Positions 33,762 through 44,521 are shown, counted from the stretch's first letter. The stretch is 64,000 bases of DNA from Euleptes europaea (GCF_029931775.1 NC_079322.1:77871326-77935325), one strand, 5' to 3'. A program made the numbers and translations. Notes: generated from the sequence alone by a model not told the origin.

Positions 33762-33947
33762 TCATGCAATATGCTCATTGCCAACAGGCACTTTTCCAAT
33801 AGGGGAACCTGAACCAGGAAACGGTTCCTTGATCTCCTTTCTTGATTTTTCACAAGGAGGGAGATTCTTGATCTCCTTAATCTCTTTCTTGTTTTTCTTT
33901 ATCCCTTTCCGAATGCCCCTCCAAATGCACCTCTTGACACGGATGTG
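33762..33947 (-). CDS. CATH-B exon 4 (mature peptide)
   Basis: 61 codons plus TGA after acceptor ctctctag. It opens HIRV and then a strongly basic, IxK-patterned stretch with cysteines at exon residues 7 and 32. Beyond HxRV there is no resemblance to CATH-C exon 4. Confidence 0.9.
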   Translation of the reverse strand, partial: HIRVKRCIWRGIRKGIKKNKKEIKEIKNLPPCEKSRKEIKEPFPGSGSPIGKVPVGNEHIA

Positions 33948-36900
33948 CTAGAGAGAGGGAGAGAATCAGATGAAAAGGGGCGCCTGTTTCCTGGGGCCCT
34001 GCTTGCAAAGACAAAAGCACACCAGGAGCTCTGGTGGATCAGGTCAAAGGTCCATCTATTCTTGCGGTCCCCAGCTAGATAGATAGATAGTTTATTTATG
34101 GCCCTTGGCCAGATAAAACAAAATACATGGACTGAAATGGTACAGATAACGGTTTACAGTCCGAGTCTTAAATCACTTTAAAAAATAATAAAATAAATAA
34201 CACCCAAGTTACATCTGCCATTTGGACTAAGAGACTACCCTATGGCAACGAATTTTCATTGCTGCCGTACAAAATTTTGCTACCTGAGAGGTGATTGAAG
34301 GATTATCTCCTTGTAGGAGCTTTTCGATCTTTTCTCTTTCCCTGTCGGGTCCCATTCTCAGTATGAGGGGCTCAATAAACTTAGAGCGAGGTACTGAGTA
34401 AAAATTTCAAGTCAGTGGTTCATGAACACGTTCAGTGGTTTCTAAATCCCCGGATTTACAGGGGCAGAGTCTCTCCGCCCTGGGTATCTTCTTAAATTTC
34501 CCCTCTAACATAGCAGAGGGTAAGGCTGCACACCTAGCCAAGTTAAAAGCCCTCCTATATTTGTTTATCTCTAAGTAATGGAGATAGGCTGCTTGTGCAA
34601 GGATAAATTTGGAGTGGGGGGGAGCCGTAAATAGAGGCACTCTTGCTAAATCTGCTTGTCGCTCGATATCTTTAACCCTTTGGTTTATAGTTGACTTAGC
34701 TTGATCCCACCCTAATTGAAGTAGTGCTAGTGGAGTAAAACCCAGGTTATTTAGTTTGCCTTCAATGGCTATTATCCACTTTGACCTAAAGGTATCATAA
34801 AGAATCAGTGGAAGAAGACCCTTAGGGTTAAAACTAATTTTTAGCCAGAGATAAAGCGAGGACAAGACTACCCTTGCCTCAGCCTTCATCATGCCAGTTT
34901 CTAAATGGATCATAGCATTTGATACACATCTTGGCAATCGCAGGGCAGCTCTAAGAAACTTGGATTGTACTCGTTCAGTGGGAATAAGACATGAGGGTGG
35001 AGAGTCAAGGTGTGTTCCATGTAACATTTGTGCTAGAGTTTTCGCCTGAAAAAGTTTAAGGGCGGCTGGAATATAGTGTGCCCCTTTGGTCCAGAGAAAA
35101 TTTATTATTGGACTGGCTGATCTTTCCCCTAAATTGGCAACATAGGTATTATGGGCCAGCTTGGAGCCAGATGCCTGGATTGTCGTTCCAAGATATTTGA
35201 ATTGGGCTACCTGTTCCAACCTATGGCCATTTATGATCCACCTTCTATCATTAGGGCAGCAGCACCATCCTGCCTGTGTTCCAAAGCACCCCATCTAACA
35301 GGCCTGCTCCTCTGATCCTGGAGATAATAGGTTTGCTTCCTGACTAGTATTCATTTTGACTAGTGGCCATGGATAGCCCTCCCCTCCATAAGCACGTCCA
35401 CTCCCAAAGCCTTCCAAGTTGGCAGCCATCACCACATCCTGGGGCGGGGAGTTCCACAATTTAAAGCATCAGGAAACTTTTTTTTTTTAAAGAGTGAAAC
35501 AGGGTCACAAGAGAGGGCAGCTGGGAGGCGCTGTTCTGCAGTGGTTCTGGTCCTACCTTGAAGGGAGGTTTCAGAGTGTGGTGCTGGGGGTCTGCTGCCC
35601 TGCCCCCTGGCCTCTGGCCCGCGGGGTTCCCCAAGGTTCTGTTTTGTCCCACACACTTTTAAACATCTACCTAAAGCTGCTGGAAGAGGTCATCTGGCAA
35701 TCTGGGCTGAGCTGCCAATGCATGAATACATGAAGCTGCCTTCTACTGAATCAGACCCTTGGTCCATCAAAGTCAGTATGGTCTTCTCAGACCAGCAGCG
35801 GCTCTCCAGGGTCTCAGGCAGGGGTCTTTCACATCACCCTTGGTCCATCAAAGTCAGTATGGTCTTCTCAGACCAGCAGCGGCTCTCCAGGGTCTCAGGC
35901 AGGGGTCTTCCACATCACCTACTCGCCTAGTCCCTTTAACTGGAGACACCACGCACTTCCCCACATTCCCTTATAGGGTGAACTTACCCCCTGGCCTGCA
36001 GTTTCACAAAGATACCGGATGACGGGAGCCCCCTGTTCAGAAAAGATGGTTCCGTAACATTCCTTTACCACCTATGAGAGAGAGGAGGAGGATAAAAGGG
36101 CCGCTCAGTGGGAGGTAGAGGGCCGAGGGGAATGGAGAGTTGAAAGAAGCCAAAGAGCCCTTGGCCCCAATTCCCTGCTATGAGGCCACAGCTGTTGGGC
36201 TACTTGCTAAGGTTGCCAGGTCCCACTTCACCACCGGCGGGAGGTTTTTGAGGTGGAGCCCGAGGAGGGTGGGGTTTGGGGTGGGGAGGGACTTCAATGC
36301 CATAGAGTCCAATGGCCAATGCAGCCATTTTCTCCAGTTGAACTGAGCTCTATCGGCTGGAGATCAGTTGTAATAGCAGGAGCTCTCCAGCTAGTACCTG
36401 GGAGTTGGCAAGCCTACCACTAGCCCCCACCCCCAATGCTGCATTGCCAGTATTAGGCTGGATTGCCAATATTAGGCTGGCCTAAATTTAGGATTGTCAA
36501 TTCCAGGGTGGGAAATTCCTGGAGATTTGGGGGTGGAGCCTGAGGAGGAAGGAGTTTGGGAAGTGGAGTAGGGCTTGCCAACCTCCAGGTGGTAATACAA
36601 AAATAAACAGCACCCAAACTCAATATAATTCACAAAAAACCTACTTTATAGGTATCACAATTTAACACACAGTATGAATACTATCTTATCAAATCTCTAT
36701 ATACACAGAAAACATTTCTCCATTGTTGCAAAGTCCATGAAATCAAAGAGACCTCAAATTACAATTCCAAAGCAATTTGGTATAGAAAGTTCAAAGGAGA
36801 CGCTGGAGACAAAAGTGCTCTCGTCAATGAAGATCCCCACAGCGTCCCGCAAAGCTATTATAACTCTATACCTCCCGTAAGAGGATGAGTCGGGAGACCG

Positions 36901-39900
36901 GGAGGTCCCGGCGCGGCCGGTGTGAGCCGCGCTCCGAAGGCAAACGCGGGGAACGTTCTATCCGGAAACGCTTTCGCCAATTGGCTTCATCAGCCCCGAT
37001 TTCTTCTAAACAGAAAATATTTTCATAGTAATATCCCACAGAACACCAAAATTGTGACAATGATTGATACAAAATAATACATACCATTAATGCTAATCTC
37101 TACAGTCCTAGAAATAGGTTTCTATGGCAGGTTTCCAGATAGAATGTTCCCCGCGTTTGCCTTCGGAGCGCGGCTCACACCGGCCGCGCCGGGACCTCCC
37201 GGTCTCCCGACTCATCCTCCTACGGGAGGTATAGAGTTATAATAGCTTTGCGGGACGCTGTCGGGATCTTCATTGACGAGAGCACTTTTGTCTCCAGCGT
37301 CTCCTTTGAACTTTCTATACCAAATTGCTTTGGAATTGTAATTTGAGGTCTCTTTGATTGCATGGACTTTGCAACAATGGAGAAATGTTTCCTGTGTATA
37401 TAGAGATTTGATAAGATAAGATAGTATTCATACTGTGTGTTAAATTGTGATACCTATAAAGTAGGTTTTTTGTGAATTATATTGAGTTTGGGTGCTGTTT
37501 ATTTTTGTATTACCAATATTACAGCATCAGGGTGTATTTTGATTGGCTGTAACCTCCAGGTGGTGGCTGAAGATCTCCCGCTATTACAACTGATGTCCAG
37601 GCAACAGAGTTGAGTTCCCCTGGAGAAAATGGCTCCTTCGGAAGGCCGGCTCTATGGCATTTATACCCCACTGAAATCCCTCCCCAAACCCTGCCCCCAA
37701 AATCTCCAGGTATTTCCTAACCCGGAGCTGGCAACCCTAAAGGAGAGGGACATTAGCGGGGTATAACGCCATGCAGTCCACACACATCCCCCCATAACAG
37801 CCCTTTTCTCCAGAGAAACTGATTTCTGTAGTCTGCAATTCCAGGAGATCTGGGTTGGCAACCCTACCTGAACTCCTTGGCTTTTATCATTGATTTGATC
37901 AGATTCAGATTATCAGATTCAGATTTATTGATACAGCATAAGCCAGTAAAACACATGTATCACTTATACAAAAGGTAAAAAAATATAGCAGTTCAACCAA
38001 AATCTTTCCTAACTACAAATTCCAACTAATTTATGATAGACTAAAATTGACCAAATTATGATTTAATCTAATTGCAATTGCCCAATATTAGGTGTCGGAC
38101 AATTGCACAAAAAACTATTGCACAACATCAGGCGTTGGACAATTGCACAAAACTGGCTACCTGTTTTGCCATCTGGGCATTCCTTTCCCAGAGGAGACTC
38201 TTAATTCTCCTTTCGTCTGAGCAGACTGTGATTTGGCTGAGCAGGGAAATGATTAGCTTACAATGAGCTTCATTGTAGAAGGAGCACCTGAGCAAAACAT
38301 ACTCTATAGACTCCAATTCCCCCGACTTACAAGGGCACACCCGTTCTGTTCTCGGAAGCTTCTTAAATCTGCCTTGTAAAATCACGGAAGGTAAAGTGGA
38401 GCATCTCGCTAGTGTGGGAACTCTCCTTTGCCTGTTCAGCTCTATGAATGATAGATACTCTGCTGGCGCTTAAATATATCTATTTCTGACAGGAGCCAAA
38501 AAAAAAGCTGGAGAATCCGCAAGCTCCTTCCCATTTATTTGATCTTCAGTCACTGGCACAAAATCATTTTTTTATCTCTGTTTTCTGAAAAGGTTCGTTG
38601 CTAGGATTACCAACCTCCAGGTGGGGCCTGGAGTTCTCCCAGAGTTACGACCAATAATCACAAAAGGAGGTCGTGAGAATCATTTCTGAGAGAATCAGGG
38701 CAGGTCATTCCTTGACATCCAGGGAAAACTTCATCAGGCACGAGCCATCTTGTGGGTCGGAGCTGCCCATGTTTCCATGGCTTTTCTGCCCACAATGGTA
38801 CCTGGATTATGCCACTTAAAGCCAACGCCTTAGCTTAGCACCATGACAGACAGTCTCTGGCCCAAAGTGCATGACCATGGGGTTGGGTGGAAAGAAGGGG
38901 AGGGAACTCACCCCCTTGTCCTTGAAGTCACATTTGTCCAGGTTCAGCTGCTCTGCGGGTGGGCACGTGGTCTCCTGCACGGTGAATTCCAGCTCCTGGA
39001 GTGACTGCATCGAGGGGTCCTAGCAAGAGAGGAGTGGCAAAAGATACCAAATGAAAGCCCAGCACTTCATCTTCCCAGTCATTGGCGGAGATCAGCTCAC
39101 GGTCACCTCACTGGGTAATTTACTAAGAGGTCTTTTAGAATATCTGGTTGCCAACAGATTTTCAGAGCCAGGCTACAGAAGCCAAGCTTTTCTCCTGATG
39201 ATGCTTCCCTAAATTGTGGGCACCACAATTTAAGAAAGATGTAGACAAGCTGGAACGTGTCCAGAGGAGGGCAACAAAGATGGTGAGGGGTCTGGAGACC
39301 AAGTCCTATGAGGAAAGGTTGAAGGAGCTGGGTATGTTTAGCCTGAAGAGGAGAAGACTGAGAGGGGATATGATGATCATCTTCAAGTACTTGAAGGGCT
39401 GTCATATAGAGGAGGGCGCCGAGTTGTTTTCTGTTGCTCAAGAAGGTCGGACCAGAACCAACGGGCTGAAATTAAATCACAAGAGTTTCCGTCTAGGAAG
39501 AATTTTCTAACAGTCAAAGCGGTTCCTCAGTGGAACAGGCTTCCTCGGGAGGTGGTAAGCTCTCCTTCCTGGGAGGTTTTAAAGAAGAGGTTAGATGGCC
39601 ATCTGTCAGCAATGCTGATTCTGTGACCTTAGGCAGATGATGAGAGGGAGGGCATCTTGGCCATCTTCTGGTCACTAGGGGTGTGGAGGGGGGAGGTAGT
39701 TGTGAATTTCCTGCATTGTGCAGGGTAGGGCTGTCAATTCGGTTCGGTCCGAACTGAAAATCAACCGAATTTCCCCTGATTCGGTGATTTTCTGTTCGGA
39801 CGGATCCGAACACAAAACTGGCGGGCAACCGGGGGGGCCGAATTCAGCGAGTTCGGGAGTTCGCGAATAAATTCGGCCAATTCAGCCCCCCTTCAGGGGA

Positions 39901-42120
39901 GCCCGCTGGAGAGGCGCGGCTGCCCGGGAGGCGCAGATGAGTTTAAAGGGCAGCCGCGCCTCTCCAGCGGGCTCCGCTGAAGGGGGGCGGGCTGCCCTTT
40001 AAGCTGGGAGGCTCAGATCAGTTTAAAGGGCCTCCGCGCGCCTTCAGGGATTCCCTGAAGGCGCGCTTCGGCCGAATTTTCCCCCGAACTCCGGATCGCC
40101 CCGAATTACCGGGGATCCGAAGCGGGGGAGTTCGGACTTCGGCACGTACCGAACCCACAAGGGTCAAATTCGGCCGAATCCGAACTGTACCGAATTTTTT
40201 TTTTTTGACAGCCCTAGTGCAGGGGGATGGACTGGATGGCCCTGGTGGTCCCTTCCAACTCTATGATTCTATTCCCTGCTATGGGATTCAGAGGTTGACT
40301 GCTTCTGCTAAGGGAGGCTTCCTCATTATTCAACGGTTCATTACCCAGAGAGGAAACAAGTACTTCCTCTTGTCCATTCTGAATCTGGTGCCTGCAGGTA
40401 CATTGGGTTCCCCCAAGTTCCAGTGATATGAGACATGGAGAAAAAGGTCTCTCTATCCACCTCATGCATCATTTTGTAATCCTCTGTAGCGTCTCCTCTT
40501 AGCCGTCCTTTTTATAAACTGAAAAGTCCCAGTAGAAAAGAGCAAGCATCATAGAATCATAGAGCCTGAAGGGACCACCAGGGTCATCTGGTCCAACCCC
40601 CTGCACAATGCAGGAAATTCACAACCTCCTCACCCCCACCCCCTCAGTCCAGTAGCACCTTTAACAACATTTCTAGCAGGGTATGAGCTTTCGCTCACTT
40701 GAAGAAGTGGCTCACAAAAGCTCACCCCCTGCCAGAAATTTTGTTAGACTGTAAGGTGCTCCTGGACTCTTGTCGTGCTCTTTTCTACTGCTACAGATAG
40801 ACTAACACGGCTCCCCATCCTGAAAACTCCCCGACATTCCAGCCTTTCCTCATACCTGGAACAGACGTTAGGCTAACTAGCCTGTCATTGTGGATTCCCC
40901 TCTGAACCCGTTTTTAAAACATTTGGGCGATATTTGCTGCTTTTCTGATTTTAAGCTGATTTTAAGGACAACTTACATATTACCTGTTAATAGATCAACC
41001 ATTTCACATTTGAGTTCTTTAAGAATCCTCAAGTGCATACCATGTGGATGTGGACGTTAATTAGTTTTCAGCTTGCCTGGTAGCCCCAGAACTCTATCGC
41101 TTGCCATCTCAATTTGTAGGGTTGCCAGCCTCCAGGTGGTGGCTGGAGATCTCTTGCTATTAGAACTGATCTCCAGGAGACAGAGATCAGTTCACCTGGA
41201 GAAAATGGTTGCTTTGGCCATTGGACTCTATGGTGTTGAAGTCCCTCCCCTCTCCAAAGCCCACCCTCCTCAGGCTTCACCCCTCCCCAAATCTCCAGGT
41301 ATTTCCCAACCCGGAGCTGGCAACCCTATCAATTTGACTCTGTTCTTCAGACACCCTTCCCCAAAATAGCAGCTCCAGCTGTTTCATGCGCCCCACATTT
41401 CCAACAGAGAGTGTGGCTCTCTCACCACACTGATCTGGACTGTTTCTACCACACCAGCGGTTCTCCTTTTTGCCTCTCTTCTGCAGGTCTTGAAAGCACC
41501 CATTTCACAGAAGAAAACTGAGACCCAGAGACAGAAGAAGAAGAGTTGGTTTTTATATGCTGACTTTCTCTACCACTTAAGGGAGAATCAAACTAGCTTA
41601 CAATCACCTTCCCTTCCCCTCCCCACAACAGACACCCTATGAGGTAGGCAAGGCTGAGAGAGCTCTAAGAGAGCTGTGACTAGCCCAAGGTCACCCAGCT
41701 GGCTTCGTTCATAGGAGTGGGGAAGCCAACATGGTTCACCAGATTAGCATCCGCCGCTCATGTGGAGGAGTGGGAAATCGGACCCAGTTCTCTAGATCAG
41801 AGTCCACCGTTTTTCACCACTACACCATGCTGGCTCTGGTTCCAGGATTCCCAGCAGGGACTGCACTGCAAATCTGACCCCAGATGAAGTCTCACACTAG
41901 CCACAGATGAAACAACGGGAGTTGCTGTTCACTGAATGCTCACCCAGTCCGGCTGGGGCTTGGCTTCCAGGAGTCGGAAGGCCAGCTCCACCTCTGGCTC
42001 TTGGTTGTAGAGGTCGATAGCCAACGAAATGGCCTCCTCATAGCTGAACTCCCGTTGCGTAGCAGGTGATGCTCTGGCTGCCACGGCAAGGCAGAGCATC
42101 AGCAGCACCCAGCTGCCCAT
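33762..42120 (-). CDS. Cathelicidin precursor, CATH-B (four exons)
   Basis: In transcript order the exons are 42120-41944, 39019-38912, 36071-35988 and 33947-33762. All are phase 0 and give 184 residues. Exon 1 has a signal peptide (MGSWVLLMLCLAVAARA) and FSYEEAISLAIDLYNQEPE. Exons 2 and 3 carry LEFTVQETTC, KCDFKDKG, VVKEC and YLCETAG, so all four cathelin cysteines are present. Exon 4 starts HIRV and continues as a lysine-rich peptide (KRCIWRGIRKGIKKNKKE) with two cysteines and a proline/glycine-rich end. Cleavage after the valine, as by elastase in other cathelicidins, would release about 57 residues. This is longer than most mature peptides of the family. The 8.4-kb span is stretched by repeat insertions in every intron. 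Paralogue: CATH-C. Confidence 0.92.
34078..35300 (-). mobile_element. Non-LTR retrotransposon, RT C-terminal half
   Basis: A 295-residue reverse-strand ORF contains FKYLGTTIQASGSK, the thumb/post-RT signature of LINE reverse transcriptases, and ends with CPCKSGDLETTE. The 3' end is a GATA/ATCT microsatellite. It lies in intron 3 of CATH-B. LINE clade not determined. Confidence 0.75.
35712..35945 (-). mobile_element. SINE family B with internal duplication
   Basis: CATGAAGCTGCCTTCTACTG tail, with the TTGGTCCATCAAAGTCAGTA block present twice; ends about 40 bp from CATH-B exon 3. Confidence 0.82.
35988..36071 (-). CDS. CATH-B exon 3
   Basis: 28 codons, VVKECYGTIFSEQGAPVI to CETAGQG. 21 of 28 residues match CATH-C. 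The acceptor is catag and the donor is gtaagt. Confidence 0.92.
36208..36416 (-). mobile_element. hAT-type MITE
   Basis: Ends TAAGGTTGCC / GGCAAGCCTA; flanks CTACTTGC/CCACTAGC (6 of 8). Confidence 0.78.
36594..37550. mobile_element. Large inverted-dimer retroelement (Penelope/retrozyme-like)
   Basis: Arms of about 370 bp (36594-36968 and 37129-37511) are inverted copies. A loop of about 160 bp separates them and a 36-nt tail lies at the right end only. Perfect 14-bp target duplication AACCTCCAGGTGGT. The loop-proximal part of the left arm holds a hammerhead-like core. The outer end CAGCACCCAAACTCAATATA resembles that of the 49.9-kb element. Confidence 0.7.
36970..36993 (-). ncRNA. Hammerhead-like core in the inverted dimer
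   Basis: CTGATGA, a short GCCAATTGGC hairpin, then GAAAGC. Stems I and III are not convincingly canonical, so this is a core match only. Confidence 0.4.
37885..38520 (-). mobile_element. Non-LTR retrotransposon C-terminal fragment
   Basis: Reverse strand reads RFKKLPRTERVCPCKSGELE and EYVLLRCSFYNE, the same family as 34.1-35.3 kb. Confidence 0.7.
38604..38650 (+). mobile_element. hAT-type MITE end fragment
   Basis: TAGGATTACCAACCTCCAGG end only. Confidence 0.45.
38912..39019 (-). CDS. CATH-B exon 2
   Basis: 36 codons starting DPSMQSLQELEFTVQETTC. 31 of 36 residues match CATH-C. The acceptor is ttgctag and the donor is gtgagt. Confidence 0.93.
39220..40275 (+). mobile_element. CR1 LINE 3' end split by a hAT-type element
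   Basis: DVDKLERVQRRATKMVRGLE to the CR1 tail TCTATGATTCTA, interrupted at 39726-40216. Confidence 0.88.
39726..40216. mobile_element. hAT-type element, TAGGGCTGTCAA family, 491-bp copy
   Basis: Perfect 12-bp terminal inverted repeats TAGGGCTGTCAA / TTGACAGCCCTA, 8-bp target duplication GTGCAGGG. Internal TTCGG/CCGAA-rich palindromic segments. No coding capacity. Confidence 0.9.
40276..40545 (-). mobile_element. CR1/L2-like LINE fragment
   Basis: TGTCCATTCTGAATCTG and GTCTCCTCTTAGCCGTCC are reversed LINE 3' sequence; it continues near 40.84-40.92 kb. Confidence 0.55.
40546..40644 (-). mobile_element. CR1 LINE 3' tip
   Basis: ATCATAGAATCATAGAGCCT and CAATGCAGGAAATTCACAAC. Confidence 0.75.
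40645..40820. repeat. Repeat family D, inverted dimer
   Basis: CCAGTAGCACCTTTAAC faces GTAAGGTGCTCCTGGACTC around a degraded hammerhead-like centre; ends AGACTAACACGGCT. Confidence 0.6.
41117..41328 (+). mobile_element. hAT-type MITE
   Basis: Ends TAGGGTTGCC / GGCAACCCTA; perfect 8-bp duplication TCAATTTG. Confidence 0.93.
41537..41838 (-). mobile_element. SINE family A
   Basis: Reversed tail GAAGAAGAGTTGGTTTTTAT to head CACCACTACACCATGCTGG. Confidence 0.85.
41944..42120 (-). CDS. CATH-B exon 1
   Basis: 59 codons: signal peptide and first cathelin segment, ending EAKPQPDW before gtgagc. 41 of 59 residues are identical to CATH-C exon 1 by eye. Confidence 0.93.
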
Positions 42121-42176
42121 GGTCCCTGCTTCTGTGAGTGACGGCAGGTGCAACGTGGTCTGCTCCAAGGCAGCCT

Positions 42177-42183
42177 CTTTATC
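42177..42183 (-). promoter_or_regulatory. CATH-B TATA-like element
   Basis: GATAAAG lies about 60 bp upstream of the ATG, at the position where CATH-C has TATATAG within aligned flanks. Confidence 0.5.
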
Positions 42184-42314
42184 CTGCACCTTGCCCTGAT
42201 TTCCTGGACCAGGCGGGTCCGTGGCTGGTGACTTTTTGGAAGAGCCTCCTCTTTCTGCATATGTTAAGGCAAGAATGCCAACCGGGCAGAACAAGCAGGA
42301 AGAGGTGGAGAGAA

Positions 42315-42324
42315 GGAATTTCCC
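42315..42324 (+). promoter_or_regulatory. kappaB-like site upstream of CATH-B
   Basis: GGAATTTCCC, about 200 bp upstream of the ATG. It aligns with a perfect kappaB decamer in CATH-C and is followed in both by the block CTCTGGCT(G/A)AAAGGAAATCA. Confidence 0.5.
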
Positions 42325-42829
42325 AATGGCCCCATTTCCTCTGGCTGAAAGGAAATCAGGAGTGTGGTGTGGTAATTCAGAGGTGAAGCAACCCATGTTT
42401 TCATGTTCAAAATTCTGCGCCGAGCACATCAGGTCGGTTACGTCATTGCTGAATGTCATGTACGTTCCCAAGCTAAGAGGGAGCAAAGAAATGAGGGTTG
42501 CCAACTGTTCCTTGGTATATTCCTGAAGATTAGCAGGGCCCTCCTTCTCTGGATGGAGCAGCACCCCAATCTTTTCCAGCGCTCCCAGATGGTCTTGAAT
42601 TCTTAACCATTCCCACCTTTCGAAGAGTTTTCTTCTTGGCCGGACTTAATGCCTTACTTCTGAGTGAGTTATTTGGCAGATTCTTAGGTAGGCCCCGTGG
42701 GGAAAGAAAAAGACAGAAACACTTTTTTTATTCACTTGTGATTTATATTCTTCAATAAGATCTTCTTTTATTATTCCATTGATTTTTCTGTATGTTCCTG
42801 TATGTTCTCATGACTACCACTTAATCTAT

Positions 42830-43830
42830 CAAGATGTAGACAAGCTGGAACGTGTCCAGAGGAGGGCCACAAAGATGGTGAGGGGTCTGGAGACCAAGTC
42901 CTATGAGGAGAGCTTGGGTATATTGAAGGAGCTTGGGTATGTTTAGCCTGGAGAGGAGAAGACTGAGAGGTGGTATGATAACCATCTTCAAGTACTTGAA
43001 GGGCTGTCACGTAGAGGAGGGTGCCGAGTTGTTTTCTCTTGCCCCAGAAGGTCGGACCAGAACCAACGGGTTGAAATTGAATCAAAAGAGTTTCCGTCTA
43101 GACATGAGGAAGAATTTTCTAACAGAGCGGTTCCTCAGTGGAACAGGCTCCCTCGGGAGGTGGTAAACTCTCCTTCCCTGGAGGATTTTAAGAAGAGGTT
43201 AGATGGCCATCTGTCAGCAATGCTGATTCCATAACCTTACTATCAAAGAGAACACCTCTATACTGATACCAGCAGGTTTGGAAATGAGCACAGGGGCAAA
43301 TGAATATAACAAAGTGCAAAATTGTATTAAGTGCTACAACATCAAAATACATACAGACAAAAGTTCCTATCCTAATCAGATTATATACAAAGCAGAAAAT
43401 CCTATTGAATACACAGTCCTGTATACAAATCCATGAACGTTGAATTCCACCTTGGTTCACAACTGATGTTATCAGGGAAAACAGAAGAAAAGGTCCAAAA
43501 TTGGTACCATCAAAAGAAGCAGGATATGGCCGTTTCAAATTCTTCTTCAGTCCTAATCCTTAATATATAAATGAAATAAATATAATCATTCACAATAAAT
43601 ATCTCTCCAATAGCTATCATTATATCATTCTATAAATATACTTACAATTCAGCAAAAGCATATGTGCTTATTCTGTTTTTCCAGCATAAAATTCATACAG
43701 CATCTTATATCTATAACCTTAAGCAGATGATGAAACGCATCTTGGCCATCTTCTGGGCATGGAGTAGGGGTCACTGGGGTGTGGGGGGGAAGGTAGTTGT
43801 GAATTTCCTGCATTGTTGGTTTCAGGTGGC
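42830..43830 (+). mobile_element. CR1 LINE 3' end split by a retroelement
   Basis: Runs LDKLERVQ-type ORF2 end to the CR1 3' UTR, interrupted at 43240-43712. Confidence 0.82.
43240..43712 (-). mobile_element. Monomer of the Penelope/retrozyme-like group
   Basis: 473 bp inserted in CR1 with 9-bp target duplication ATAACCTTA. Its reverse-strand 3' end (TCAGTATAGAGGTGTTCTCT) resembles the tail of the 49.9-kb element (TCAGCATAGGTTCTTTTCC). A weak hammerhead-like core lies at 43533-43550. Confidence 0.55.
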
Positions 43831-44049
43831 CAGCTCAAGGTTGACTCAGCCTTCCATCCTACCGAGGTTGGTAAAATGAGTACCCAGCTTGCTGGGGGCA
43901 AAGGGAAGATGACTGGGGAAGGCACTGGAAAACAACCCCAAAAACAAAGTCTGCCTAGAAAATGTCGGGGTGTGATGTCACCCCATGGGTCAAGAATGGC
44001 CCCCGTGCTTGCACAGGGGGACTTTTACCTTTTATATTTACCGAAGCTT

Positions 44050-44155
44050 TCTAGTAGAAAAGGGCAAGAGTCCAGTAGCACCTTAAAGACTAACAAAAAT
44101 ATTTTCTGGTAGGGTATGAGCTTTCGTGAGCCACAGCTCACTTCTTCAGAAACTT
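44050..44155 (-). repeat. Repeat family D monomer with hammerhead
   Basis: AGTCCAGTAGCACCTTAAAG followed by a reversed hammerhead motif. Confidence 0.6.
44114..44153 (-). ncRNA. Hammerhead ribozyme-like motif
   Basis: CTGAAGA, stem II GTGAGC/GCTCAC with a TGTG-type loop, GAAA, GC, T, C, then ATAC pairing with GTTT at three of four positions. All core positions are intact. Confidence 0.55.
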
Positions 44156-44283
44156 TCTAGTACATCTAGAGGAAACCTTGGACTGCAAACAAACTATAAA
44201 ACATCTATTTTCAGTTTGACTTCTTCAGGCCTCTAGGCAGCATCCTTTATGAAAACGGCAACTGGTTATTAGAGGAAAAGCAG

Positions 44284-44362
44284 ACTCAAGTCCAGTAGCA
44301 CCTTAGAGGCTGAAAGTATTTTCAGAGTATAAGCTGTTGAGAATCAAAGCTCCCTTCATCAG
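44284..44362 (-). repeat. Repeat family D fragment
   Basis: CAAGTCCAGTAGCACCTTAG to AAAGCTCCCTTCATCAG. Confidence 0.5.
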
Positions 44363-44521
44363 TAAGGTTGCCAATCTCCAGTTCCCCTGGAGAAAATGGC
44401 CACGTTGGCAATTGGACTCTATGGCATTATACCCCATTGAAGTCCCTCCTCAAACCCCGCCTTTCTCAGGCTCCGCCCCAAAAATCTCCAGGTATTTCTC
44501 AACCCGAAGCTGGCAACCCTA
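44363..44521 (+). mobile_element. hAT-type MITE, internally shortened
   Basis: Ends TAAGGTTGCC / GGCAACCCTA; no target duplication seen. Confidence 0.75.

Larger units (their letters stand above)
36569..37739 (+). mobile_element. hAT-type MITE, middle of the triple nest
   Basis: Ends TAGGGCTTGCC / GGCAACCCTA, opposite orientation to the outer copy and split by the inverted dimer. Confidence 0.75.
36489..37866 (-). mobile_element. hAT-type MITE, outermost of a triple nest
   Basis: Ends TAGGATTGTC / GGCAACCCTA; flanks CCTAAATT/CCTGAACT. Interrupted by a second MITE, which is itself interrupted. Confidence 0.72.

Noticed and set aside
34407-35294. 295-codon reverse ORF as a host gene
   Set aside because: Carries LINE reverse-transcriptase C-terminal signatures and ends in a LINE-type microsatellite.
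43533-43550. Functional hammerhead in the 43.2-kb monomer
   Set aside because: Only CTGAAGA and GAAA are recognisable; the stem II interval is too short and stems I/III do not pair, so it is not listed as a ribozyme.
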